Made by a program: the position numbers and the translations under genes
From: JAJPKK01 sp963787675
GTDB lineage: Bacteria; Pseudomonadota; Alphaproteobacteria; Rhizobiales; Xanthobacteraceae
Direction: 5' to 3'
Assembly: GCA_963787675.1 (NCBI GenBank)
Contig: CAWBDV010000004.1
Coordinates: 62,001-126,000, forward strand
Length of the DNA stretch: 64,000 bases
Shown here: positions 17,950-26,187 of the stretch, one piece after another
How the letters are laid out: every line of letters starts with the position of its first letter
Position numbering within the stretch: position 1 is the stretch's first letter
The notes under the pieces: model-generated
What the model saw: only the letters and a program-made list of their open reading frames with translations
The model's database searches: none
Told to the model about the DNA's origin: nothing

Positions 17950-19425
17950 ATGCAAACCACCGTCGAGTCGCGTCCTCGCGCAGCATCACGCAACGCCTCG
18001 AAGCAGGATTTGCGTGTCTGGCTCGCCGCCATGCAGGACGCCGGCGAACTCGTGACCGTCACCGGCGCCGGACACGAGGAAGAGATCGGCGGCATCGTCG
18101 ACATCTACCAACGCACCATGGGCGCGCCGGCGGTGATGTTCGAGGACATTCCGGGCTTCCCGCCGCGCCACCGCGTCGTCGCCAACATCCTCACCTCGGT
18201 GCGGCGCATCAACCTCACGCTCGGCATGCCGGCGGAGACGAGCGAGATGGACCTCGTGCGCTACTGGCGCAATTACATGAAGGACCAAGCGACCATTCCG
18301 CCGGTCACGGTGAGCGGCGGCCCGCTGATGGAGAACGTCGCGACCGGGGGCGACATCGACATCCTGAAAATCCCGACGCCGAAATGGCACGAGCACGACG
18401 GCGGCCGCTACATCGGCACCGGCTGCATGGTCATCATGCAGCATCCCGACACCGGATGGATCAATTACGGCGCCTACCGCGTGCAGGCGCAGGGCAGGAA
18501 CGTCGCTTCGATCATGACGTCGAAGGGCAAGCACGGCAATCTGATCATGCGGCGCTGGCACGAACTCGGAAAGCCGTGCCCGATCGCCGTCGTGTGCGGC
18601 ATGCATCCGGCGCTCTTCATGGTGGCCGGCATCGAAATCCCCTACGGCAAGAACGAATACGACGCCGCCGGCCGGCTGCTCGGCGAGCCTGTCGAGGTGT
18701 TCGCCGGCCCGAAGACCGGCCTGCCGATCCCTGCGCATGCCGAAATCGCGTTCGAAGGCTTCGTGCATCCCGACGATCTCGTCGACGAAGGCCCGCTCGG
18801 CGAGTGGACCGGCTATTACGCCGGCGGCAAGAAGCGCGAGCCGGCGATCCGCATCGAGACGTTCTGGCATCGCGACGATCCGGTGCTGCTCGGCGCCGTG
18901 CCCGGCATGCCGCCGAACGACGACACCTTCTACCGCGGCACCTACCGCTGCGGCGCCGTCTGGAACCAGCTCGAAGCCGCCGGCATCCCGGAGGTGAAGG
19001 GCGTGTGGTCGCACGAGGCCGGCGGCAGCCGGCTGTGGCTCACCGTCGCGATCAAGCAGATGTACGGCGGCCACTCCAAGCAGGCGGGCCTGATCGCGTC
19101 GCAATGCCATGCCGGCGCCTACGCCAACCGCTGGGTCATCGTGGTCGACGACGACATCGATCCGGCCGACATGAACGAGGTGATCTGGGCGATGTGCACC
19201 CGGTTCGATCCGCGCGAGGACATCGACGTGCTGCGCGGCTGCTGGAGCACGACGCTCGACCCCATGGCCTACAGCCACGAAGACCCGCGCAACGCTCGCG
19301 TCGTCATCGACGCCTGCAAGCCGTGGTCGCGCCGCGACACCTTCCCGATCGAAGCGCGCTCCAGCAAGGAGCTCGACGCACGCATCCGCGCGAAATTCGC
19401 AAAGTTTTTGCCGAAGGGCGCGTGA
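17950..19425 (+). CDS. UbiD family decarboxylase
   Basis: 491 aa from ATG 17950; an in-frame TTG at 17938 is less likely. Family features include VMFEDIPGFP, TGCMVIMQHPDTGWINYGAYR, the glutamate-containing DEGPLGEWTGYY and CHAGAYANRWVIVVDDDID. UbiD enzymes use prenylated FMN to decarboxylate or carboxylate aromatic or unsaturated acids. No ubiX prenyltransferase gene is in the window. Flanking molybdenum hydroxylase subunits suggest an aromatic degradation route. The substrate is not known. Confidence 0.9.
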   Translation: MQTTVESRPRAASRNASKQDLRVWLAAMQDAGELVTVTGAGHEEEIGGIVDIYQRTMGAPAVMFEDIPGFPPRHRVVANILTSVRRINLTLGMPAETSEMDLVRYWRNYMKDQATIPPVTVSGGPLMENVATGGDIDILKIPTPKWHEHDGGRYIGTGCMVIMQHPDTGWINYGAYRVQAQGRNVASIMTSKGKHGNLIMRRWHELGKPCPIAVVCGMHPALFMVAGIEIPYGKNEYDAAGRLLGEPVEVFAGPKTGLPIPAHAEIAFEGFVHPDDLVDEGPLGEWTGYYAGGKKREPAIRIETFWHRDDPVLLGAVPGMPPNDDTFYRGTYRCGAVWNQLEAAGIPEVKGVWSHEAGGSRLWLTVAIKQMYGGHSKQAGLIASQCHAGAYANRWVIVVDDDIDPADMNEVIWAMCTRFDPREDIDVLRGCWSTTLDPMAYSHEDPRNARVVIDACKPWSRRDTFPIEARSSKELDARIRAKFAKFLPKGA

Positions 19426-19440
19426 TGGGGGTTTTCCTTT

Positions 19441-19542
19441 CCGTCATTCCGGGGCGGCCTGAAAGGCCGAGCCCGGAATCCATAACCACGGCCGAGGAGT
19501 ATGGATTCCGGGCTCGCGACTGCGTCGCGCCCAGGAATGACG
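19441..19542. repeat. palindromic repeat, family B
   Basis: CGTCATTCCGGGGCGGCC and GAGCCCGGAATCCATA are mirrored by TATGGATTCCGGGCTCGCG and GGAATGACGG. It fills the gap between the UbiD gene and the 2Fe-2S gene. A close relative is at 47909-48005. Confidence 0.9.
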
Positions 19543-19564
19543 GCGTGGAGGTCGACGCCCGCCC

Positions 19565-20059
19565 ATGACCGACAAAGTCGACATCACCCTCAACATCAAC
19601 GGCCGCGATTATCCGATCCGCGTCGAGCCGCGGCGCACGCTGGTCGACGCGATCCGCGACGATTGCGGGCAGACCGGCACCCACATCGGCTGCGAGCACG
19701 GCATCTGCGGCGCCTGCACCGTGATCATCGATGACGAGGCCATGCGCTCCTGCCTGATGTTCGCGATCCAGGCCAACGGGCGAAAGATTCGCACCGTTGA
19801 AGGGCTCGCGAAGGGCGAGGTGCTGCATCCGATCCAGCAGGCCTTCATCGATCATCACGGCCTGCAATGCGGCTTCTGCACACCGGGCTTCCTGATGCTC
19901 GCCGTCAACGTGCTGGAGCGCGAGCCCGACATCGGCGAGGAAGAACTTCTCGACGTACTATCGTCCAACTTGTGCCGCTGTACCGGCTACCAGAACATCA
20001 TCAAGGCCGTGCGCGCCGCCGCCGTCGAGATGCGCAAGGCGCGGTCGTCCGCAGTGTAG
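19565..20059 (+). CDS. 2Fe-2S small subunit of a molybdenum hydroxylase
   Basis: 164 aa. The plant-type ferredoxin domain carries Cys43, Cys48, Cys51 and Cys63 (GCEHGICGACTV...RSC). The C-terminal four-helix domain carries the second cluster with CGFCTPGF and NLCRCTGYQNI. It passes electrons from the molybdenum site to FAD in XdhABC/CoxLMS-type enzymes. The likely partner is the large subunit at 14861-17164, on the same strand across the UbiD gene. No FAD subunit is present here. Confidence 0.93.
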   Translation: MTDKVDITLNINGRDYPIRVEPRRTLVDAIRDDCGQTGTHIGCEHGICGACTVIIDDEAMRSCLMFAIQANGRKIRTVEGLAKGEVLHPIQQAFIDHHGLQCGFCTPGFLMLAVNVLEREPDIGEEELLDVLSSNLCRCTGYQNIIKAVRAAAVEMRKARSSAV

Positions 20060-20140
20060 TGGGCGCGCAATCCTCAGCTTGCGCAGAGCGTCTTTTTCTT
20101 CAAACACATCGCGTCTAGCGTCATTAAACACATCGCCTCC

Positions 20141-20224
20141 ATCGTCATTGCCCGGCTTGACCGGGCAATCCAGTACTCCGCAGCCGGTGGTTACTGGGTC
20201 GCCCGGTCGAGCCGGGCGACGACA
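20141..20224. repeat. palindromic repeat, family C
   Basis: CGTCATTGCCCGGCTTGACC with GGGCAATCCAGTA is mirrored by TTACTGGGTCGCCCGGTCGA and GCCGGGCGACGACAA. It lies between the convergent 2Fe-2S and cobU genes and could serve as a two-way terminator. Confidence 0.85.
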
Positions 20225-20277
20225 ACGTTGAGCGGACGGGATTGTGAGCGACGAAACGTCGGCTTCGGAACTTTGGC

Positions 20278-20802
20278 CTACTTCGTTCCCTCGGCATTCT
20301 TCACCACTAGGGGCAGGCCAGCGACCATCAGCACGACACGATCGGCGCGGGCGGCGAGGCGCTGGTTGAGGCGGCCCTGCTCGTCGCGAAATTGTCGCGC
20401 CAGCGCATTGTCAGGCACGATGCCGGACCCGACTTCGTTGGTGACGAGCACCGTCGCATCGCTGCGGCGGCGAAGCACGTCCTCGAGCCGCGCGAATTCG
20501 GGTTCGAGATCGGCGCCCGCGAGCATGCGATTGCTGAGCCACAACGTCATGCAGTCGACCAGCGCGGCGCCCGTTGCCGCATCGAGCGCGGCAGCGAGGT
20601 CGTGCGGTGCCTCGATGGTTTGCCACGGCGTGCCGCGCCGCGCGCGGTGCGCCGCGATGCGCTCCGCCATTTCATCATCGCCGGCCTCGGCCGTCGCCAC
20701 ATAGATCCAAGGCGGCGGCAGTTCCGAGATCAAGCTTTCGGCGTAGCGGCTCTTGCCGGACCGCGCACCGCCGATGACGAGCGTGAGTTTCGAATACGAC
20801 AT
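20278..20802 (-). CDS. cobU: adenosylcobinamide kinase/guanylyltransferase
   Basis: 174 aa (CobP in Pseudomonas denitrificans naming). The P-loop GGARSGKS is at 11-18, with VATAEAGDDEM, HRARRG, DCMTLWLSN and TNEVGSGIVP following as in CobU. It phosphorylates adenosylcobinamide, then transfers GMP from GTP in nucleotide-loop assembly. A GTG at 20814 is also in frame, but ATG 20802 has better spacing from GGAAG. It is divergent from the riboswitch-controlled cob operon. Confidence 0.95.
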   Translation of the reverse strand: MSYSKLTLVIGGARSGKSRYAESLISELPPPWIYVATAEAGDDEMAERIAAHRARRGTPWQTIEAPHDLAAALDAATGAALVDCMTLWLSNRMLAGADLEPEFARLEDVLRRRSDATVLVTNEVGSGIVPDNALARQFRDEQGRLNQRLAARADRVVLMVAGLPLVVKNAEGTK

Positions 20803-20950
20803 CCGATCCGACACTTCCGCAAGCGATCCACATCCGGGGAGGCTTTCCGAGGCAGGCGCGCGTCACGCAAGCCCCGAAAGCACGCCGCAAACAAGTTTCG
20901 TCCCTGACTACATTGACAACAGGCGCCCGGCGACCGTTAAGTGATGGCGA

Positions 20951-21116
20951 CCGACGGTCTTTCGCAAGAAAGCCAAAAGGGAATGCGGTGCGGACTTCGT
21001 GTCCAATGCCGCGGCTGCCCCCGCAACTGTAAGCGGCGAGCCCCCACCAGGCCACTGGGACCATCCCGGGAAGGCGGTGACGGGCAAGGACCCGCGAGCC
21101 AGGAGACCTGCCGTCG
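20951..21116 (+). promoter_or_regulatory. adenosylcobalamin riboswitch
   Basis: All main conserved blocks are in order: GGGAATGCGGTG, CCGCGGCTGCCCCCGCAACT with GTAAGCGG, GCCACTGG, GGGAAGG, and the B12 box AGCCAGGAGACCTGCC. The outer helix pairs CGACGG (20951-20956) with CCGTCG (21111-21116). It sits about 65 bases upstream of the DUF1636 gene, so it likely lowers expression of the whole cob run when adenosylcobalamin is plentiful. Confidence 0.95.
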
Positions 21117-21179
21117 ATCCGCGCGTTGGCCGGCGGGGTGCCTCGGTCGTAGCGATGGGCGGTCGCGCTTGCGGCCGCC

Positions 21180-21656
21180 GTGGCACCCGAGGACCTTTTG
21201 GGCGGACGGGTGACCGTGACAGACGTCATTGCCGACAGTCGATGCGACGCCGACGACACGAGCGCGCCTGAGCGCGCGATCACGATCTATGTCTGCATCA
21301 CCTGCCGCGGCGGGCGGCCGCTCGACCTCGTGCCGGTGCCGGGCGCGGTGCTGGCGGATGCGACCACGCGCGCGGCCGACGGCACCGGCATCGCCGTGCG
21401 CCGCGTGCGCTGCCTCGCCAACTGCAATCGCGGGCTCAGCGCTGCCATGCGGCGCGACGGCGCCTGGACTTATGTGTTCGGCAACCTCGATCCCGATACC
21501 GCCGCGCCCGCGCTCATCGACGGCGCGAAACTCTTCGCCCGTTCGCCCGACGGCCTGATGCCATGGCGCGGCCGACCCGAACCCTTGAAGCGCGGCCTCG
21601 TCGCGCGCACGCCGCCCTTCGATTTTGCCGGAGAGACCGATGACCACATCGCTTGA
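21180..21656 (+). CDS. DUF1636 family metal-binding-type protein of the cobalamin operon
   Basis: 158 aa from GTG 21180; GTG at 21210 or 21216 are alternatives and the choice is unsure. The conserved core begins ITIYVCITCRGG and continues with VRCLANCNRG, giving the Cys pairs of a thioredoxin-like 2Fe-2S fold. The biochemical role of DUF1636 is not settled. Its place straight after a B12 riboswitch and before cobW ties it to cobalamin or cobalt handling. Its end overlaps cobW by 17 bp. Confidence 0.85.
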   Translation: MAPEDLLGGRVTVTDVIADSRCDADDTSAPERAITIYVCITCRGGRPLDLVPVPGAVLADATTRAADGTGIAVRRVRCLANCNRGLSAAMRRDGAWTYVFGNLDPDTAAPALIDGAKLFARSPDGLMPWRGRPEPLKRGLVARTPPFDFAGETDDHIA

Positions 21657-22677
21657 CCGTGTCCCGTGCACGATCGTCACCGGCTTTCTCGGCGCCGGCA
21701 AGACGACGTTGATCCGTCACGTGCTGGCGAACGCGCAGGGCCGGCGGCTCGCTGTCATCGTGAACGAGTTCGGCGACGTTGGCATCGACGGCGAGATCCT
21801 CAAGGGCTGCGGCGACAATGCGTGCCCGGAAGAGAACATCGTCGAACTTGCCAACGGTTGTCTCTGCTGCACGGTCGCCGACGAGTTCGTGCCGGCGCTG
21901 GACCAGATTTTGGCACGGCGGCCGGCGGTAGAGCACATCGTGATCGAGACGTCGGGTCTCGCGCTGCCGAAGCCGCTGGTGCAAGCGTTCCATTGGCCGG
22001 CGATCCGCAGCCGCGTCACGGTCGATGGCGTCGTCGCGGTGGTCGATGGCGCGGCGCTCGCCGACGGCCGCGTTGCTGCCGATCTTGCGGCGCTCGCGGA
22101 GCAGCGGGCCGCCGACCAATCGCTCGACCATGACGATCCGGTGGAGGAGGTGTTCGACGACCAGATCGCCTGTGCCGATCTCGTCGTGCTCAACAAGCGC
22201 GACCTCGTCGATGATGCCGAGCTTGAGCGGGCGCTGGCGGCGGTGAAGCGCGCGTTGCCGCGTGCCGTGAAGATCGTGACGGTCGCGGGCGGCAAAGTCG
22301 ATCCAGCGGCGCTGCTCGGTCTCGGCGTCGGCACCGAGGCCGATATCGAAAACCGGCGTACGCACCACGATAATGAGCTCGACCACGATCACGACGATTT
22401 CGACAGTTTTGTCGTGCCGCTGCCGGAGATCGCCGAGCCGGCAGCGCTGGCGTCGCGCATCGCGGAAGTGGCCGATCGCCATAACATCCTGCGGGTGAAA
22501 GGCTTCGCCGCCGTTGCCGGCAAGCAGATGCGGCTCTTGGTCCAGGCGGTCGGCGCGCGCGTGACCCATCACTATGATCGTCCGTGGGGCGCGACCGATC
22601 CGCGACAGGGCCAGCTCGTCGTCATCGGGCTCAAGGGGCTCGATCGCGACGGCATCGCGCGCGGTTTGCTTGGGTGA
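21640..22677 (+). CDS. cobW: cobalamin biosynthesis GTPase CobW
   Basis: 345 aa from ATG 21640 with GGAGAG upstream. The G3E GTPase has Walker A GFLGAGKT (15-22), the metal site GCLCC (73-77), NKRD for guanine, and a His/Asp-rich linker (HHDNELDHDHDD). The C-terminal CobW domain follows. CobW-type proteins are thought to deliver cobalt to the CobNST chelatase, and cobN comes 3 bp later. Codon use matches its neighbours. Confidence 0.95.
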   Translation: MTTSLDRVPCTIVTGFLGAGKTTLIRHVLANAQGRRLAVIVNEFGDVGIDGEILKGCGDNACPEENIVELANGCLCCTVADEFVPALDQILARRPAVEHIVIETSGLALPKPLVQAFHWPAIRSRVTVDGVVAVVDGAALADGRVAADLAALAEQRAADQSLDHDDPVEEVFDDQIACADLVVLNKRDLVDDAELERALAAVKRALPRAVKIVTVAGGKVDPAALLGLGVGTEADIENRRTHHDNELDHDHDDFDSFVVPLPEIAEPAALASRIAEVADRHNILRVKGFAAVAGKQMRLLVQAVGARVTHHYDRPWGATDPRQGQLVVIGLKGLDRDGIARGLLG

Positions 22678-22680
22678 ACG

Positions 22681-25600
22681 ATGCATCTCCTCGCCACCAC
22701 CGGCACGTCGCTTGACGAGATCGTCACGCCGGTCGATCTCAACCAGCCGGCCGGCGATATCGCGGTGCTGTCGTTTGCCGACAGCGATCTTGCCGCGCTT
22801 GCTTCGGCGTGGGCGGTCGAGCGCGCGGCGCTGCCGAGCGTGCGGTTCGCACATCTGCGCGATCTCCGCCATCCGATGTCGGTCGATCTTTGGATCGATC
22901 GCGTCGGCCGCCACGCCAAGGTGATCGTGGTCCGGCTGATCGGTGGGCTCGATTGGTGGCGCTATGGCGTCGATGAGCTCGCAGCGCGCGCGCGCGCGAA
23001 CGACATCAAGCTCGCACTACTGCCGGGCGAAGACCGCGACGATCCGCGACTTGCCGACGCCTCGACCTTGCCGGCGGACGAGCTTGCGGTGTTGCTCGCC
23101 TATTTCCGCGAGGGCGGGCGCGAAAATCTGCGCAAGCTGCTGCGCCGCCTCGGCAACCATGCCGGCGCGAGTCTGGACGCAAGCGCCCCGCAGCCGGTGC
23201 CACGCTGCGCCGGCTATCTGCCGGGCGAGGGTGCGGTCGATGTCGAGCGGCTCGCGAATGTCGCCGCCGGACGGCCGATCATTCCGATCGTGTTCTACCG
23301 GGCGCTGCTGCTCGCCGCCGACACGGCCGCGATCGACGAGTTGTGCGCGGCCCTGACGGCGCGCGGCCTCGCGCCGGCGCCGCTCGTTGTCACGAGCCTG
23401 AAGGATGCCGACGCTGGCGCGTTCGTGCGCGACGCGCTCGCGCGCCTCAACCCGGCGGCGATCATCGCGACGACCGCGTTCGCGGCAGCCGGCGAGCCGG
23501 GCGAGGCAACGCCGCTCGACGGGCCGGATGTGCCGGTGCTACAGGCGGTGATCGCGACGACGCGGCGCGCCGCGTGGCAGGACAATGCGCGCGGGCTCGG
23601 GGCCGCCGATCTCGCCATGCACGTGGTCCTGCCGGAGCTCGACGGGCGCGTCCTCGGCGGCGCCATCGCATTCAAGGACCCCCTGCCCGCTCACGATGGG
23701 CTCGCCTTCACCGCGCTCACCAACCGCCCGGAGCCCGATTGCATCGCGACTGTCGCCGATCGCATCGCGGCGCTGGTGCGGCTGCAAACGACGCGGCGCG
23801 TGGAGCGCCGCATCGCGGTGCTGATGCCGGATTATCCAGCCGCCCCGGGACGCGCTGGCTACGCGGTCGGCCTCGACGTACCGGCGAGCGTGCTTGCCCT
23901 GCTCGCCGATCTCGCGGCGGCGGGCTACGGCATCAACGACGTGCCGCCGACGTCGCGCGCGCTTCTTGACGCGCTCGCAGCCGGCGCGGAAGCGGCGTAT
24001 ATGCCGCTCGACGCCTATACACGGCTGTTGTCCGATCTCCCGCGCGAGGCCGCAGCGAAGATCGATGAGGCATGGGGCAATCCGGCCGACGATCCCGACG
24101 CGCGCGACGACGCGTTCCATTTTCGCGCGATCCGATGTGGCAACGCGATTGTGGCGCTGCCGCCGGATCGCGGCCGTGCCGCCGCGCGCCGCGCCGAGTA
24201 TCACGATCCGGCATTGCCGCCGCGCCATGCGCTGGTCGCGTTCGCGCTCTGGCTGCGTCATGTGGCGAAGGTCGACGCCGTCGTCCACATGGGCGCGCAC
24301 GGCACGCTCGAATGGCTGCCGGGCAAGGCAGTGGCGCTGACGGCGGCGTGCTTTCCGCAGGCGCTGCTCGGCCCGCTGCCCGTCGCCTATCCCTTCATCG
24401 TCAGCAATCCCGGCGAGGCGGCGCAGGCTAAGCGCCGCATTGCCGCCGTGACCATCGGCCATTTGCCGCCGCCGCTCGCGACGCCCGGTCTCGCCGGCGA
24501 GGCGCTCGCGCTGGAACGGCTGGTCGACGAATATGCGCAAGCCGACGGCCTCGACCGGCGCCGGCGAGAGCGCCTCGCCGGTCTCATCGTCGAGACCGCG
24601 CAACGCAACGGCCTCGCCCGCGAAGCCGGCGTCGATGCCACCGCCGCGCCCGACGAAGCACTCCGCCGCATCGACGCGTGGCTGTGCGATCTCAAAGACC
24701 TCGCCCTCAAGGACGGCCTGCACCTTTATGGACGCGCCGTCCTTCACCCTCCCCTGGAGGGGGAGGGTCGGACCGCCGTAGGCGGTCCGGGATGGGGTGG
24801 CAGCGATGCCTTAATTTCCGACGCAGAGCCTTCCGCTCCCCTGTCACCCCCTCCCGCCCGCGCGAGCGCGCGGGCGACCCCGGATCAAGTCCGGGGCAGG
24901 CTCTCCCCCCTCCAGGGGGAGGTGATCGAGAGCTGCGCCGTCACGGAGCGCGCCGCGCTCATCGCTGCGCTCGATGGCCGTCGCGTTGCGCCGGGACCGG
25001 CGGGCGCACCGGCGCGCGGGCGGCGCGACGTGTTGCCGACCGGGCGCAATCTCTACACCGCCGATCCGCGCATGCTGCCGACGGCGACGGCCATGGACCT
25101 CGGCCGGCTCGCGGCCGACGAAGTGATCCGCGGCTATCTGCAGGCGCATGGCGAGATGCCGCGCGCCCTCGTCATCGATCTGTGGGGCAGCGCGACGCTG
25201 CGCACCGGCGGCGAGGAGATCGCCCAGGGACTCGCGCTGATGGGTTGCCGGCCAACGTGGGACGCGGCGACCGGCCGCGTGACGGGCATCGAGGTGCTGC
25301 CGCCGGCCGCGACCGGTCGGCCGCGCGTGGACGTGACATGGCGCATCTCCGGCCTGTTTCGCGATCTCTTCCCGGCGCAGATCGCGCTCCTCGATGCAGC
25401 GGCGCGCGCAATCGCAGCGCGCGACGAGACCGATGACGAAAACCCGCTCGCGGCCGCGCGACGCGCCGGCGCGGACGGCGCCGCGCTCGCGCGCATCTTC
25501 GGTACCGCGCCGGGGAGCTATGGCGCCGGCATCGAGGACATGCTCGGCCGCGAGACGGATCGCGCGGCGCTCGGCGCGACGTATCTCGCGGCGACATCGC

Positions 25601-26187
25601 ACGCCTATGGAGGCGCCGAGGGTAACGCGACATCGGCGCGCGATGCCTACGCGGCGCGCGTCGCGAGCGCCGATCTCCTCGTGCATCCGGGCGACGATCC
25701 CGGCCGCGATCTCCTCGAAGGCGCGGAGGACGCGGCCTTCGTCGGCGGATTTGCCGCGGCGGCGGCGGCGCTCGGCCGCACGCCCGACCTCATCATGCTC
25801 GACGTCACCGATCCGCATCGTCCCCGTGCGCGCCCGCTGGCTGCGGCGCTCGCACGGCTCGTGCGTGGGCGCGTGCATCCGCACTTCATCGCCGGCCAGA
25901 TGCGCCATGGTCCGCGCGGCGCCGCGGAGTTTGCGGAAACCGTCGATCGGCTCATTGCGTTTGCGCAGACGACGGGCGCCGTCGCGAGCGAATTGATCGA
26001 CCTCGTTCACGACGCCTACGTCGCCGATCCCGCGGTGCGCGACTTTATGCAGCGCGAAAATCCCGCCGCGGCACGCGCCATCGCCGAGCGTCTCGATGCC
26101 GCGCGCCGCAATGGCTGGTGGCATCCGCGCCGCAACGACATCGATCTTACCGGGCTTGTCACGCGAGAGGCGGGGGCCGCACCATGA
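22681..26187 (+). CDS. cobN: aerobic cobaltochelatase large subunit CobN, with in-frame repeat insertion
   Basis: 1168 aa, close to family size. CobN binds hydrogenobyrinate a,c-diamide and, with CobS and CobT, inserts Co2+ at the cost of ATP. Recognisable parts include VHMGAHGTLEWLPGKAVALT, DVLPTGRNLYTADPR, ALVIDLWGSATLRTGGEEIAQ and the C-terminal FIAGQMRHGPRG. Between GLHLYGR and CAVTERAALIAALDG (residues about 688-750) lies about 60 aa encoded by a palindromic repeat (PPLEGEGR, SPPPARASARA, SPLQGEV). This looks like an insertion into a surface linker and does not break the frame. The chelatase small subunits are not in the window. Confidence 0.96.
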   Translation: MHLLATTGTSLDEIVTPVDLNQPAGDIAVLSFADSDLAALASAWAVERAALPSVRFAHLRDLRHPMSVDLWIDRVGRHAKVIVVRLIGGLDWWRYGVDELAARARANDIKLALLPGEDRDDPRLADASTLPADELAVLLAYFREGGRENLRKLLRRLGNHAGASLDASAPQPVPRCAGYLPGEGAVDVERLANVAAGRPIIPIVFYRALLLAADTAAIDELCAALTARGLAPAPLVVTSLKDADAGAFVRDALARLNPAAIIATTAFAAAGEPGEATPLDGPDVPVLQAVIATTRRAAWQDNARGLGAADLAMHVVLPELDGRVLGGAIAFKDPLPAHDGLAFTALTNRPEPDCIATVADRIAALVRLQTTRRVERRIAVLMPDYPAAPGRAGYAVGLDVPASVLALLADLAAAGYGINDVPPTSRALLDALAAGAEAAYMPLDAYTRLLSDLPREAAAKIDEAWGNPADDPDARDDAFHFRAIRCGNAIVALPPDRGRAAARRAEYHDPALPPRHALVAFALWLRHVAKVDAVVHMGAHGTLEWLPGKAVALTAACFPQALLGPLPVAYPFIVSNPGEAAQAKRRIAAVTIGHLPPPLATPGLAGEALALERLVDEYAQADGLDRRRRERLAGLIVETAQRNGLAREAGVDATAAPDEALRRIDAWLCDLKDLALKDGLHLYGRAVLHPPLEGEGRTAVGGPGWGGSDALISDAEPSAPLSPPPARASARATPDQVRGRLSPLQGEVIESCAVTERAALIAALDGRRVAPGPAGAPARGRRDVLPTGRNLYTADPRMLPTATAMDLGRLAADEVIRGYLQAHGEMPRALVIDLWGSATLRTGGEEIAQGLALMGCRPTWDAATGRVTGIEVLPPAATGRPRVDVTWRISGLFRDLFPAQIALLDAAARAIAARDETDDENPLAAARRAGADGAALARIFGTAPGSYGAGIEDMLGRETDRAALGATYLAATSHAYGGAEGNATSARDAYAARVASADLLVHPGDDPGRDLLEGAEDAAFVGGFAAAAAALGRTPDLIMLDVTDPHRPRARPLAAALARLVRGRVHPHFIAGQMRHGPRGAAEFAETVDRLIAFAQTTGAVASELIDLVHDAYVADPAVRDFMQRENPAAARAIAERLDAARRNGWWHPRRNDIDLTGLVTREAGAAP
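24743..24925. repeat. palindromic repeat inside cobN, family A'
   Basis: CACCCTCCCCTGGAGGGGGA starts it, followed by GGACCGCCGTAGGCGGTCC, and it ends in CTCCCCCCTCCAGGGGGAGG. A very similar element is intergenic at 46665-46817. It is read through in frame by cobN. Confidence 0.9.

Noticed and set aside
23539..26124. Long minus-strand frames across cobN
   Set aside because: Shadows of cobN with no family motif.
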